DNA of 64,000 nt from positions 1 through 64,000 of the forward strand of contig CABYQR010000004.1 in NCBI GenBank assembly GCA_902521155.1, read 5' to 3'. The notes under the pieces are model-generated. The model saw nothing but the letters and a program-made list of their open reading frames with translations. It ran no database searches and was not told where the DNA came from. Both the position numbers and the translations under genes were made by a program. Source of the stretch: an uncultured Alphaproteobacteria bacterium. Lineage in GTDB: Bacteria; Pseudomonadota; Alphaproteobacteria; HIMB59. This document shows, in pieces, positions 11,478 to 21,141 of the stretch. The stretch's first letter is position 1, and each line of letters opens with the position of its first letter.

Positions 11478-12445
11478 TGAGAATACTAATTATCTTTATA
11501 TTATTAATTTTTAGCTTCAATATCATTTCAATTAAAGCTGAAGGTATTTTTGGTGATATTCTTGGAAATGCCCTAGATGAAATGGGTAAACAATTAGAAA
11601 ATGCCCAGAATAATGACTCTTCAGGAAACTTTAATGCCGATGGCTCGATAAACCTTGAACAAGCCTTTGAAAATTCTAAAAATACAGAGGTTCAATGGTC
11701 ACCACACACTTGGATAAGTGTAGGGGCCCCAAAGCATTGTCCTAATTGGTTCAGCGCTTACTTTGAAGAGAGGCAAGATGCAAAAAAAAGATACCCTACA
11801 GAATCTAGATGGTATTTTGATTGTCATCAATATTATCCAGATGCGAAGAAGCCTTTTATAGATTATGAAGCTCAGTGTGAAATTCTTGGACCAGAAGATT
11901 GTGCTGTAGCGAAGCAATATAGAAAAGTAGGCAAAGAACGTCGTCAAAATATTTTGGAATACAGCACAGCTTTAGTCAAAATAGCCGAGGCAATTGGACT
12001 TAAAGAAAATGCATCTGATCTTTCAGCGACTATCGAATATCTAAAAAGTGAGGGAATAGAGGGAACAAGAGAATATGATGAAGGTATTGAGGTGGCATGG
12101 GTTGAGACACAAAATCTCGCTGATGAAATCGTAAATACTTTAGGCAAAGGCTATGTTCCATCAGACTCTGAAACGAAGTTATTACAAGAAGCTGTGAAGT
12201 TAAGTAACAGTGCAGTATTAAGTTGGACTAGGGCATCCAAAGAAAGAGATAAATTAGAAAAAATGGGAGGTGGTTTGGGGTCTATTCTTACCTCCTTTAG
12301 TTTAGTTGAAGGATTTCCAGACTTAGCAAGAAGAGTAGAAGAAGCACTTATCCAATATGAAAATACAATATCTTTAAATACGGGTAAGGACTTAGATTTA
12401 GAAGATGCTAATTTAGATGATGAATTAGATAGTTTTGAATTTTAA
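11477..12445 (+). CDS. Hypothetical secreted protein
   Basis: Signal peptide MRILIIFILLIFSFNIISIKA; TAATG overlaps on both sides. Confidence 0.78.
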   Translation: MRILIIFILLIFSFNIISIKAEGIFGDILGNALDEMGKQLENAQNNDSSGNFNADGSINLEQAFENSKNTEVQWSPHTWISVGAPKHCPNWFSAYFEERQDAKKRYPTESRWYFDCHQYYPDAKKPFIDYEAQCEILGPEDCAVAKQYRKVGKERRQNILEYSTALVKIAEAIGLKENASDLSATIEYLKSEGIEGTREYDEGIEVAWVETQNLADEIVNTLGKGYVPSDSETKLLQEAVKLSNSAVLSWTRASKERDKLEKMGGGLGSILTSFSLVEGFPDLARRVEEALIQYENTISLNTGKDLDLEDANLDDELDSFEF

Positions 12446-13728
12446 TGATTTTTCCTCATAGAGAAAAATTTACAATAAGATTATTAAAAACTTTTTTTTC
12501 TATAACCTTTTTTATCTTCTCTTTATCCAGTTTAAAAGCTGAAGTAAAATATATAACCTTAAATGTTTCAGCTTCTGGTAATACTGAAGAAATAGCTATT
12601 AATAATGCATTAATAGAGTCTTTGAGCCAAGTCAATGGATCAAAAATTGAAGGTTCGGTCACTATAAAAGAGTTTGAAAGTGTAAAACAATCAAATAGTT
12701 CCCAAGATTATTTTTATTCAGAAAATTATTCAAAAGATATAAGTAAGTTTACAAAAGGTATTATTGAAAATTATCAAATTATAGATTCAGATAATGGTAA
12801 TTTTGGTGAATGGAACGTTGAAGTATCAGTAACAATTGCTAAATATGCCTTAAGTAATCAAACTAAAAGAAAAAGAATAGCTGTTTTGCCTTTTAGAATT
12901 ACAGATACAAGGAGTTTAGAAGTTCAAAATAAAAAAATAGATAAACGCAGAGTTTTGGGTTTGCTAAATCAGTCTTTAGTAACTTATTTTACTCAGACTA
13001 GAAAATTTTTTGTAGCCGATAGAGATTTTGTTGATGAACTTTATATAGAAAGAGACTTTTTAAAAAATGAAGATGTACCTTTAGCAGAAATTTCAAAACT
13101 TGGTAATGACCTTGGCGTAGATCTTATATTAGTTGGGGTAATAGAGGATTTTAATACTAAATCAATTAAAAAAAAATTTGAAAATCTTAATAAAACTTTT
13201 GTCTCCACAAAGGGAATAGTTGAAATATCTTATAGAGTTATTGATGTTGCTACACGTCAAATTAAATATGCTAATCTTTATTTATCGGACAGTGGTACAG
13301 ATAATATCAACGCAGATACACAAATGATACTTGATGCAGTTTCTAAAATTGGAAATGATATTTTATTTGCTATATATCCTTTGAGAGTTGAAAAAATTGA
13401 AGGTGAGATTATTTATCTTGGTCAGGGAGGTACTCAAATTAACGTAGGCGATAAGTTCGGTGTATTTCGTTTAGGAGATGAGATCAATGACTCTTATACA
13501 GGTGAATCACTAGGTCAAATTGAGGAACGTATAGGAACAGCAATAATAACAAGTCGAACATCAAAAATTAGCTCTGCAAAGTTGGAACTTAATGAGGATA
13601 TCTATATTGACTCAAAAACTGAATTAATATTGAGAAATATTGAAGAAAAGGTAGAATACAAAACATTAGTAAGTGATAAAATAAAACAAAAGAAGGAAGA
13701 AAAAGATGAAGATGAAGATATTTGGTAA
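12445..13728 (+). CDS. Hypothetical secreted CsgG/LpoB-like envelope protein
   Basis: N-terminal signal; KRKRIAVLPFRITDTRS...LGNDLGVDLILVGVIEDF resembles the CsgG-type fold; C-terminal beta-rich segment GTQINVGDKFGVFRLG. Confidence 0.65.
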   Translation: MIFPHREKFTIRLLKTFFSITFFIFSLSSLKAEVKYITLNVSASGNTEEIAINNALIESLSQVNGSKIEGSVTIKEFESVKQSNSSQDYFYSENYSKDISKFTKGIIENYQIIDSDNGNFGEWNVEVSVTIAKYALSNQTKRKRIAVLPFRITDTRSLEVQNKKIDKRRVLGLLNQSLVTYFTQTRKFFVADRDFVDELYIERDFLKNEDVPLAEISKLGNDLGVDLILVGVIEDFNTKSIKKKFENLNKTFVSTKGIVEISYRVIDVATRQIKYANLYLSDSGTDNINADTQMILDAVSKIGNDILFAIYPLRVEKIEGEIIYLGQGGTQINVGDKFGVFRLGDEINDSYTGESLGQIEERIGTAIITSRTSKISSAKLELNEDIYIDSKTELILRNIEEKVEYKTLVSDKIKQKKEEKDEDEDIW

Positions 13729-15040
13729 ACAAACATTATTTATTTTAAGTGTTTTATTTTTTTTTTCACCATCCTATGTTCATTCATTTGATCCATTTGA
13801 AAATAGTGGTTTACCCTCAGATGCAGCAAATGATTACATAAACTCTCTTGGATATAATACTAATGAACCTCAAAAACTACCTGATGGAAGTTATGCTGTA
13901 TTTTTAACTGGTATAGCTGAAATTAAAGCTGATCCTCAAAATCCAAAGTTTATTGAATCAAGATCCAATGCTTTTGATAGTGCTGTTTTAAACGCAAAAT
14001 CAGAATTTGCTAAGTATCTTGAAAGAAAAATTCAAGGAGAGATTAAATTAACTATCAATTCTGGCAATTTCCCCTCTAAAGAGGATACCTCATCTGCTCT
14101 TGAGAATACTGTCCTAGGATATTTAGATAGAGCTAACATGTTAATTATGTCTGAACTTGACAAAAGACTTTTAGAAAATGGAGTTGACATAAATTCTATT
14201 CAAGAAAAATCAGCTGATAGAAAAAAAGAGTTAGAAGCTGTAGCCGCTCTAGCTGAGAAAACATTAAGCACCACTGAGTTTTCTCGTGCTATAGAATTAA
14301 CAGCCAATAGGTTTGTCTCAGGAGTTCAAATACTTGGAGTTTTTGAGGATTTTTCAATTGGAGAAACTAAAGGAACAATTGCCGTTGCTGCAGTTTATAG
14401 TGACAAAACACTCAAAATTGCGCAATCTATTTTAAGAAATGATCCCAGTTTAGCTCCTGAACCTAATGTTCTTAACCCCGGTATGTCTATTGAGGATACT
14501 ATTAAGGATTTTGGTAAAGGTATTTTAACTTTCCAGGGTGCTAAGTTAATAATCAATGAAAGAGGAGAGCCTGTTATTTTAAGCTTTGCTCAAACTGGTC
14601 TTCCTAAAAACAGTACCACAGCTAAATTAATTGCCGCAAAAAAAGCAAATTTAATCGCTGACAGCTATATTGATCAATTTGTTGGTGAGATGGTCTCAGC
14701 TTTTGAAGCCATAGAAGGTAAAGAAACTTTCAAAGATCTCACAGATGGTGAACACTATAATTATGAAGAGGGTTTTAAGCAGGATATAACCTCAAATTTT
14801 GGTGGCAATAACATTTCAGGCGTTAAAAAAGTTGTTGAATGGATACAACCACACCCTCTAACAGATCAAACAATTGTGGGTGTAGTTAGGTCTTGGTCTC
14901 CTACATCCGCTTATCTAGCAGGTAAGGCAAAAAAAGGCAAATTATCAAAAGATCCTGAACCAAAAAGCGTCATTGAAAGCTCATCTGAAGTTAAAGAAGA
15001 TTACTCCTCATCTGGGGTAACATCTAATACTGACTTTTAA
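13706..15040 (+). CDS. Hypothetical secreted protein, operon-terminal
   Basis: Signal peptide KQTLFILSVLFFFSPSYVHS; overlaps previous CDS by 23 nt; stop codon lies inside a tRNA-Lys-derived repeat. Confidence 0.75.
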   Translation: MKMKIFGKQTLFILSVLFFFSPSYVHSFDPFENSGLPSDAANDYINSLGYNTNEPQKLPDGSYAVFLTGIAEIKADPQNPKFIESRSNAFDSAVLNAKSEFAKYLERKIQGEIKLTINSGNFPSKEDTSSALENTVLGYLDRANMLIMSELDKRLLENGVDINSIQEKSADRKKELEAVAALAEKTLSTTEFSRAIELTANRFVSGVQILGVFEDFSIGETKGTIAVAAVYSDKTLKIAQSILRNDPSLAPEPNVLNPGMSIEDTIKDFGKGILTFQGAKLIINERGEPVILSFAQTGLPKNSTTAKLIAAKKANLIADSYIDQFVGEMVSAFEAIEGKETFKDLTDGEHYNYEEGFKQDITSNFGGNNISGVKKVVEWIQPHPLTDQTIVGVVRSWSPTSAYLAGKAKKGKLSKDPEPKSVIESSSEVKEDYSSSGVTSNTDF

Positions 15041-15054
15041 TCAGGTTGTTACAG
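15030..15054 (+). repeat. Direct repeat of the tRNA-Lys anticodon arm to T-stem start (att-like remnant)
   Basis: CTGACTTTTAATCAGGTTGTTACAG versus tRNA 8637-8661 CTGACTTTTAATCAGGGTGTCACAG: 23/25 identical, first 16 exact, same orientation. Confidence 0.85.
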
Positions 15055-15109
15055 ATTTTTAATAGAAAACCTAAACTAAAAATTTTTTTAAAAATAAATA
15101 ATAAATAAA

Positions 15110-15556
15110 ATGATCAAAGTATATTTAGCTGGTGAAATTCATAGTAATTGGCGAGAAGAAGTAATTAGTCTTTGTGAGGTAGATAAACTAGATATTAAGT
15201 TTACCTCTCCTGTAACAAATCACGAAAATTCTGATAATTGTGGTACAGAAATATTAGGTACTGAAGAAAAAATTTTTTGGAAGGATCAAAAAGGTGCTAA
15301 TATTAATTCTATAAGAACTAGAAAGTATATTCAAGATTGTGACGTTGTAATTGTTAAGTTTGGAGAAAAATATAAGCAATGGAACGCTGCTTTTGATGCA
15401 GGATATGCAGCAGCTCTTAATAAATCAATAATTGTCATACATAATGAAGATCAACAGCATGCTTTAAAAGAAATAGATGCCGCTGCTTCCGCAGTTGCCT
15501 CTAATACAAAACAAGTGGTTCGAATTCTTAAATACATAATTCAAGGAGAGTTATAA
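15110..15556 (+). CDS. ytoQ: YtoQ family protein
   Basis: MIKVYLAGEIHSNWREEV..., FWKDQKGANINSIRTRKYI; 148 aa. Confidence 0.8.
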   Translation: MIKVYLAGEIHSNWREEVISLCEVDKLDIKFTSPVTNHENSDNCGTEILGTEEKIFWKDQKGANINSIRTRKYIQDCDVVIVKFGEKYKQWNAAFDAGYAAALNKSIIVIHNEDQQHALKEIDAAASAVASNTKQVVRILKYIIQGEL

Positions 15557-15558
15557 AA

Positions 15559-16539
15559 TTGAAATTTAGAGAATTTTCTGATGTTGGATGGAAAGTATCT
15601 GAGGTTGGTCTTGGATGTTGGGCTATTGGTTCAGAGTGGGGTGATGTATCAAAAGAGGATGCCACTGAAGTTTTAAAATCATCTTTAGATCATGGAATAA
15701 ATTTTTTTGACACTGCTGATGTTTACGGTGATGGTAGAAGTGAAAGATTTGTAGGTGAGTTATTAAAATCCACAAATGAAAAAATTTATATTGCTACAAA
15801 ATCAGGTAGAAGATTAAACCCACATACATCTAATGGATATAATTTAAACAATATAGAGAGTTTTATTGATCGATCTTTAATAAATCTTGGGGTGGATTGT
15901 ATTGATTTATTACAACTTCACTGTCCTCCTTCTGATGTTTGTTCAAAAAAAGAAACTTATGAAATGATGGATGAAATAGTAAAAAAAGGAAAGATTTCTT
16001 ATTACGGAGTGAGTGTTGAAAAAGTTTCTGAAGCTATGGATGCAATTCAGTTCTCAAATGTAAAAAGCATTCAAATCATCTTTAATATGTTTCGTCAAAA
16101 GCCTGCTGAAGAATTTTTTCAAGAAGCTGCTAAAAAAAATGTTGCGATAATTGCCAGAGTTCCCTTGGCGAGTGGTTTGTTAACTGGTAAAATGACAGAA
16201 AGTTCATCTTTTCCTGCTAATGATCATCGTAATTATAATATTAAGGGTGAGGCCTTTGATGTAGGTGAGACTTTTTCTGGCGTAAATTTTGATAAAGGTC
16301 TTCAAGCTGTAGAGGAAATAAAGAAACTAATACCTAATAATTTTTCATTAACAGACTTGGCTCTCAAGTGGATATTGATGCATCAAGAAATTACTGTTGC
16401 TATACCTGGCGCAAAAAAAAATCATCAATTATCTAAGAATGTTAATGCTGTTCATTTAGATGATATTTCCTCCCTCATGCCCTTAATAAAAGATGTTTAT
16501 AGCCAATATCTAAAAGAAGACATTCATCACCGTTGGTAA
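15559..16539 (+). CDS. Aldo/keto reductase
   Basis: GLGCWAIG, FFDTADVYGDGRSE, IYIATKSG, VAIPGAK motifs. Confidence 0.92.
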   Translation: MKFREFSDVGWKVSEVGLGCWAIGSEWGDVSKEDATEVLKSSLDHGINFFDTADVYGDGRSERFVGELLKSTNEKIYIATKSGRRLNPHTSNGYNLNNIESFIDRSLINLGVDCIDLLQLHCPPSDVCSKKETYEMMDEIVKKGKISYYGVSVEKVSEAMDAIQFSNVKSIQIIFNMFRQKPAEEFFQEAAKKNVAIIARVPLASGLLTGKMTESSSFPANDHRNYNIKGEAFDVGETFSGVNFDKGLQAVEEIKKLIPNNFSLTDLALKWILMHQEITVAIPGAKKNHQLSKNVNAVHLDDISSLMPLIKDVYSQYLKEDIHHRW

Positions 16540-16570
16540 TTAAAAATAATTTATTTTAAAAATAATTTTT

Positions 16571-17236
16571 ATGTTTTCTTTTTTTAATTTTTTGAAGATC
16601 AAAGATATACCTAAAAAATCATGGAGCTCAGATAGCCCTTTAAATTTTAAGCCTAAAATTCAAACTCTATTTTTTTTATCATTGGGCCTTTTTTGTTTTG
16701 GCTTAGGCGAGGCTTTAATTTTGATTTCATCAACCGGAAATTCACCATGGCTTGTTTTATCTGAGGGAATGTCAATTATAACAGGCCTCTCTGTAGGAAC
16801 TACAACCTTTATAATCAGTCTGATTGTTTTATTTTTATGGATATTTTTAAAACAAAAACCAGGTATAGGAACTATTTTAAATGTTTTTATTATAGCTATT
16901 GTCATAGATGTAACCTCTTTTTACTTTGATCCTCCCACATCAGTTTATCACCAATATTTATTGACTATTGTTGCAGTTCTCCTAGTTGGCTTTGGAAGTG
17001 GTGTTTATTTAGTAGCAAATTTAGGCCCAGGCCCTAGAGACGGTTTAATGATAGGCTTAACAAGAATTACTAACTATCCTATTTCTTTTGTTCGCGCCTC
17101 TCTTGAAATTACGGTTGTATTTGTAGGGTGGTATCTTGGAGGGACTGTGGGCTTGGGAACTTTAATATTTGCTTTTGGAATAGGCCCTGCTGTATCTTTG
17201 GGCTTATCTATTGTTAAGAGTCATATGAGTAAATAA
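16571..17236 (+). CDS. YczE/YitT-like membrane protein
   Basis: Multi-TM; GNSPWLVLSEG...GPGPRDGLMIGLTR. Confidence 0.7.
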   Translation: MFSFFNFLKIKDIPKKSWSSDSPLNFKPKIQTLFFLSLGLFCFGLGEALILISSTGNSPWLVLSEGMSIITGLSVGTTTFIISLIVLFLWIFLKQKPGIGTILNVFIIAIVIDVTSFYFDPPTSVYHQYLLTIVAVLLVGFGSGVYLVANLGPGPRDGLMIGLTRITNYPISFVRASLEITVVFVGWYLGGTVGLGTLIFAFGIGPAVSLGLSIVKSHMSK

Positions 17237-17279
17237 TATAATATGAGGAAACAGCATTAGTATGTGGCTTTTTATAAAT

Positions 17280-17831
17280 TTATTTCTTATTAACTTTTAA
17301 TAATAGTCCATAAACCATTACTATAGCTAATATAGCTTTGAATAACTCACTATATATTAGTGGCAAAAAACCAATCATAAATGCTTCTTTAAATCCTATA
17401 AAAAAAGAGAGATGACATACACCAAAAAAATAAATAGTAAAAGTACCAGATAAAATAGCTACACTAATTTTAGTAAGATTAATCTTCAAACTCTTTTTAA
17501 GAATATAAGAAATAACAAAAGAAGCCAAAACCATACCATATAAAAAACCATACATGGGAGATGCTAAATATTCCAAACCTCCACCATTAGTAAATAAAGG
17601 CAAACCTAGAGTCCCTAATATTAAATAAATTAAAACTGAGTAAAAACCAAAGATACCCATGAAAGAAGAAATAAAATATACAATTAGTGTTTGCAAGGTC
17701 ATAGCTATTGGAAAGAAAGGTATAGATATTTTTGATGTTACAGTTAGTAAAATAACACCAAGTATTACTAGATAGTACTTTGCAAAAAATTGTTTACCAA
17801 AAATATCATCAGAAATAAGTTTATTTGCCAT
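17280..17831 (-). CDS. bioY: Biotin transporter BioY
   Basis: ISIPFFPIAMTLQTLIVYF, ILGTLGLPLFTNGGG..., multi-TM S-component pattern. Confidence 0.9.
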   Translation of the reverse strand: MANKLISDDIFGKQFFAKYYLVILGVILLTVTSKISIPFFPIAMTLQTLIVYFISSFMGIFGFYSVLIYLILGTLGLPLFTNGGGLEYLASPMYGFLYGMVLASFVISYILKKSLKINLTKISVAILSGTFTIYFFGVCHLSFFIGFKEAFMIGFLPLIYSELFKAILAIVMVYGLLLKVNKK

Positions 17832-17837
17832 AAAAAT

Positions 17838-18605
17838 TTATTTTGCTGTCCATCCACCATCTATAACTAAAGATGATCCTGTCATCATTGATGAGGCATT
17901 AGAAGCCAAATATACAACAGCTGTGGCTATATCACTTTCAGTGGCAAATCTACCAAGAGGAATGTTTCCTAAAGTTTTCTTTTTAAAACTTTTATCTAGA
18001 AAAAACTTTTTAACCATAGGTGTCTCAACAAAAGTAGGACATATAGAGTTCACTCTAATATTATTAGAAGCTAAATCTATGGCCATGCCCTTAGTTAATC
18101 CCTCAATTCCAAACTTCGTCATGTTATAGGTACTCCTATTAGGAGCTCCAACTTTGCCTAATTGAGAAGACATATTAATGATACTTCCTCCAATAGATTT
18201 TCTATTTTTTGATTTTAACATTGCATTAGATGCTAATTGAGCTATTTGAAAAGCTGCTTTGATATTTAGATCAACCATATAATCCATATCTTGCTTTTTA
18301 ATTTTTGTAAAATGTGAAGGTATATTCGTTCCAGCATTATTTACCAGAATATCAAGTTTCTTAATTTTACTGAAAATATCAACTATTTGATTGTTATCAA
18401 ATAAATCGCATACTAAAAATTTACATCTTCTTTTCAATTTCTTTATTTCTTTTTCTACTTTTTTAAGATCTGACTCAGTTCTACTTAAAATAATTAAATC
18501 TGCACCAGCTTCAGCAAGAGCTATTGCTGACGCTCTTCCAATGCCTTTTCCTGCACCAGTGACTAGTGCTATTTTATTTTTTAAATTAAAACTTTTTAAA
18601 TACAT
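17838..18605 (-). CDS. SDR family oxidoreductase
   Basis: ALVTGAGKGIGRA, NNAG, YNMTKFG, C-terminal VIDGGWTAK. Confidence 0.93.
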   Translation of the reverse strand: MYLKSFNLKNKIALVTGAGKGIGRASAIALAEAGADLIILSRTESDLKKVEKEIKKLKRRCKFLVCDLFDNNQIVDIFSKIKKLDILVNNAGTNIPSHFTKIKKQDMDYMVDLNIKAAFQIAQLASNAMLKSKNRKSIGGSIINMSSQLGKVGAPNRSTYNMTKFGIEGLTKGMAIDLASNNIRVNSICPTFVETPMVKKFFLDKSFKKKTLGNIPLGRFATESDIATAVVYLASNASSMMTGSSLVIDGGWTAK

Positions 18606-18618
18606 GATTATATTTTAC

Positions 18619-19941
18619 TTATTTTTTAATTTTAGATACAGGTTTTCCGTAGCCAACATTAATACCACCGTATCTTCTTGCACGAACATTACATTGTTCC
18701 GCATGACCTATAAAGCCCTCTAAATGAGATAGTCTAGAGCCATATTCTGCTATTTTTGTTGCCGCTTCGTCAGTTGTAATCTTTTGATAAGTATGAGTTT
18801 TAATAAATTTTCCAACCCATAATCCACCAGTGTATCTTCCAGCTTTTTTAGTAGGCAAAGTATGATTGGTTCCTATTACTTTATCACCGTTAGCAACATT
18901 GGTCCTGGCACCTAAAAATAGTGCCCCATAAGAAGTCATATTTTCTAAAAACCAATCATCTCTGTCAGTCATCACTTGAACATGTTCAGAGGCAATTTCA
19001 TTAGCTTTAAACAACATTTCCTCATATGTTTCGCAATAAATTACCTCACCATACTCGCTCCAGCTTACATTTGCTGTATCTTTTGTAGGTAGAATTTCTA
19101 AAAGCCTATCTATTTCTTTGAGAGTTTCTTGTGCTAATTTTTTAGAATTTGTTATCATTATTGCAGGGGAATTATATCCATGCTCTGCTTGACCTAGCAA
19201 ATCTGTAGCGCAAATTTCTGCATCCACAGTGTCATCACAAATAACCATCGTTTCTGTGGGTCCTGCAAATAAATCAATGCCAACTCTCCCATACAACTGT
19301 CGTTTAGCTTCAGCAACATATGCATTCCCTGGTCCAACGAGCATATCGACGGGTTTTATAGTTTCTGTTCCAATAGCCATAGCACCAACTCCTTGCATAC
19401 CTCCTAAAACATAAATTTCATGCGCCCCTCCCATTTTCATAGCTGCAACTACTGCTGGATTTGGTCTTCCTTGAAAAGGGGGAGTGGTAGCTATAATTCT
19501 TGGTACGCCAGCAACTGATGCAGTAACAACTGACATATGAGCAGAGGCTACCATTGGAAATTTCCCAGCAGGTACATAGCAGCCTACAGCCTGAACAGGA
19601 ATATTTTTATGACCAAGTATAACACCTGGTTGAGTTTCTATTTCTATTTCATTTAATGTTTTTAATTGTGCTATGGCGAATGACCTAACTTGTTCTTGAG
19701 CAAATTGGATATCCTCAATATCGTCATTAGATACTTCATTAACTAATTCATTAATCTGTTCTTCTGATAACTGAAAGTGAGAAGGGGAGTAATTATCAAA
19801 TTTCTCTGAAAGTTCTCTTATGTAGTTGTCACCTCTTAGCTCAATTTCTTTTAAAGTATTTTCAACAATCTCCTTAACTTTTTTGTTATCATCAGACCTT
19901 TGTTTTTCATTGGTACTTTTTTTTATATATTCAATTGCCAT
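18619..19941 (-). CDS. HisD-family dehydrogenase (histidinol dehydrogenase-like; possibly HpsN-type)
   Basis: [36 protein letters not shown]; located in a catabolic cluster, not with his genes. Confidence 0.85.
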   Translation of the reverse strand: MAIEYIKKSTNEKQRSDDNKKVKEIVENTLKEIELRGDNYIRELSEKFDNYSPSHFQLSEEQINELVNEVSNDDIEDIQFAQEQVRSFAIAQLKTLNEIEIETQPGVILGHKNIPVQAVGCYVPAGKFPMVASAHMSVVTASVAGVPRIIATTPPFQGRPNPAVVAAMKMGGAHEIYVLGGMQGVGAMAIGTETIKPVDMLVGPGNAYVAEAKRQLYGRVGIDLFAGPTETMVICDDTVDAEICATDLLGQAEHGYNSPAIMITNSKKLAQETLKEIDRLLEILPTKDTANVSWSEYGEVIYCETYEEMLFKANEIASEHVQVMTDRDDWFLENMTSYGALFLGARTNVANGDKVIGTNHTLPTKKAGRYTGGLWVGKFIKTHTYQKITTDEAATKIAEYGSRLSHLEGFIGHAEQCNVRARRYGGINVGYGKPVSKIKK

Positions 19942-19943
19942 AG

Positions 19944-21038
19944 TTACTTTTTATGTATCAAATTTAAAACATCAACATCCAACTGATACAAAATATGAGC
20001 TATATCAATTGGTACCCAATTTTCTCTAATTAATCCTTCATGGTGTAAATAAAAATCCATCACTCTCATTGTTACTATTTTTTTAGTTGCTTCATAGCCA
20101 AGCCAATCACTTGATCCATGAACACATTGAATGCTATGCCATCCACCAGTCATAGAAAAATTACCATCACCTATTTCTATATAATGCCCAATTTTCCAGT
20201 AATCTCTTTCTTTAAAAGTTAATCTAAATGGCAATTGATGATGTTCAACAAAACCTTTTAATCCCCTGGCTGTTCCTATACCGCAAGGACCGTACCACAT
20301 CATTTTTGGGTGCCAGTAATCTTTTTGAGGGTGGTCAATTAATTTTTCTCTCACATAATCCTTAGTAGCTTCAGGATCGGTTTCTGGTTTAATATTAAGA
20401 CTTCTTTGCATTGTTAAACCTTGGTCTAGAGAGGCAACTGACAGATTTAAATCTAAGTTTTCAAATGTTGTTCCTTCACCAGTAATGGGACCGGGCCACA
20501 TTTCTTCAATACCTAATGAGGGGTTAACGGGCCAAAATCCAGCCTGACGAATAAAGTCCATAATATCAATTAAGATATGAGAATTAATAATTTTTTCCTT
20601 TTCTATTTGATGCACTTCACAAATTCTCAAATGAATAGTTTTGCCACTAGTAGGTACATTTAACCAAGGGTTAGTATAAGTACCTGTTAAATGTCCAACT
20701 GTTGCAACATAAACTCTATCTTGAAAGCTTCCTCCAATAACTAAATTATCTCTTCTTTCTAAATCTGGAAACGAGTGTAGAAGAGGTTTCCAAAGTTTAT
20801 TTGTAATATCTGAAATTCCCTCTAAATCATTAATTGGATGAAAGGCATTAATTGTAGCATTCTCATGATATGCATTATTGATATTTTCACTTAAACTTTG
20901 ATCATTGGACTCAACTATATTTTTTAATAAATTTCTTATCTTTTTTTTATTTAATATGTTTGTTTGAGGGTCCAACTTTATAATTTTTGTATTACTATCC
21001 ATTGGAATTCCTGTTGTAAAATTTTCAATTTTGCTCAT
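19944..21038 (-). CDS. NTF2/SnoaL-like protein, two domains
   Basis: Two SnoaL-like halves; motif [22 protein letters not shown]; paralogous to 25668-26675. Confidence 0.75.
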   Translation of the reverse strand: MSKIENFTTGIPMDSNTKIIKLDPQTNILNKKKIRNLLKNIVESNDQSLSENINNAYHENATINAFHPINDLEGISDITNKLWKPLLHSFPDLERRDNLVIGGSFQDRVYVATVGHLTGTYTNPWLNVPTSGKTIHLRICEVHQIEKEKIINSHILIDIMDFIRQAGFWPVNPSLGIEEMWPGPITGEGTTFENLDLNLSVASLDQGLTMQRSLNIKPETDPEATKDYVREKLIDHPQKDYWHPKMMWYGPCGIGTARGLKGFVEHHQLPFRLTFKERDYWKIGHYIEIGDGNFSMTGGWHSIQCVHGSSDWLGYEATKKIVTMRVMDFYLHHEGLIRENWVPIDIAHILYQLDVDVLNLIHKK

Positions 21039-21098
21039 AGAATATTTCCTTTATTTATTCACAATTAATATAATATTAAATTGATTTATTCAATATTA

Positions 21099-21111
21099 TG
21101 AATAATATTCA
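21099..21111. promoter_or_regulatory. Candidate LacI-family operator 1
   Basis: TGAATAATATTCA, palindrome TGAATA-A-TATTCA, in a divergent intergenic region. Confidence 0.5.
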
Positions 21112-21141
21112 TAAAAAATGAATAAAATAATATTCTAAAAA

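Noticed and set aside
15030-15054. A second tRNA gene
   Set aside because: Only the anticodon arm, variable region and T-stem start match; no D arm or acceptor stem, so it is a fragment.
8690-15060. Active mobile element or prophage
   Set aside because: No integrase, transposase, replication or structural phage ORF in the interval; only an island-like remnant can be argued.
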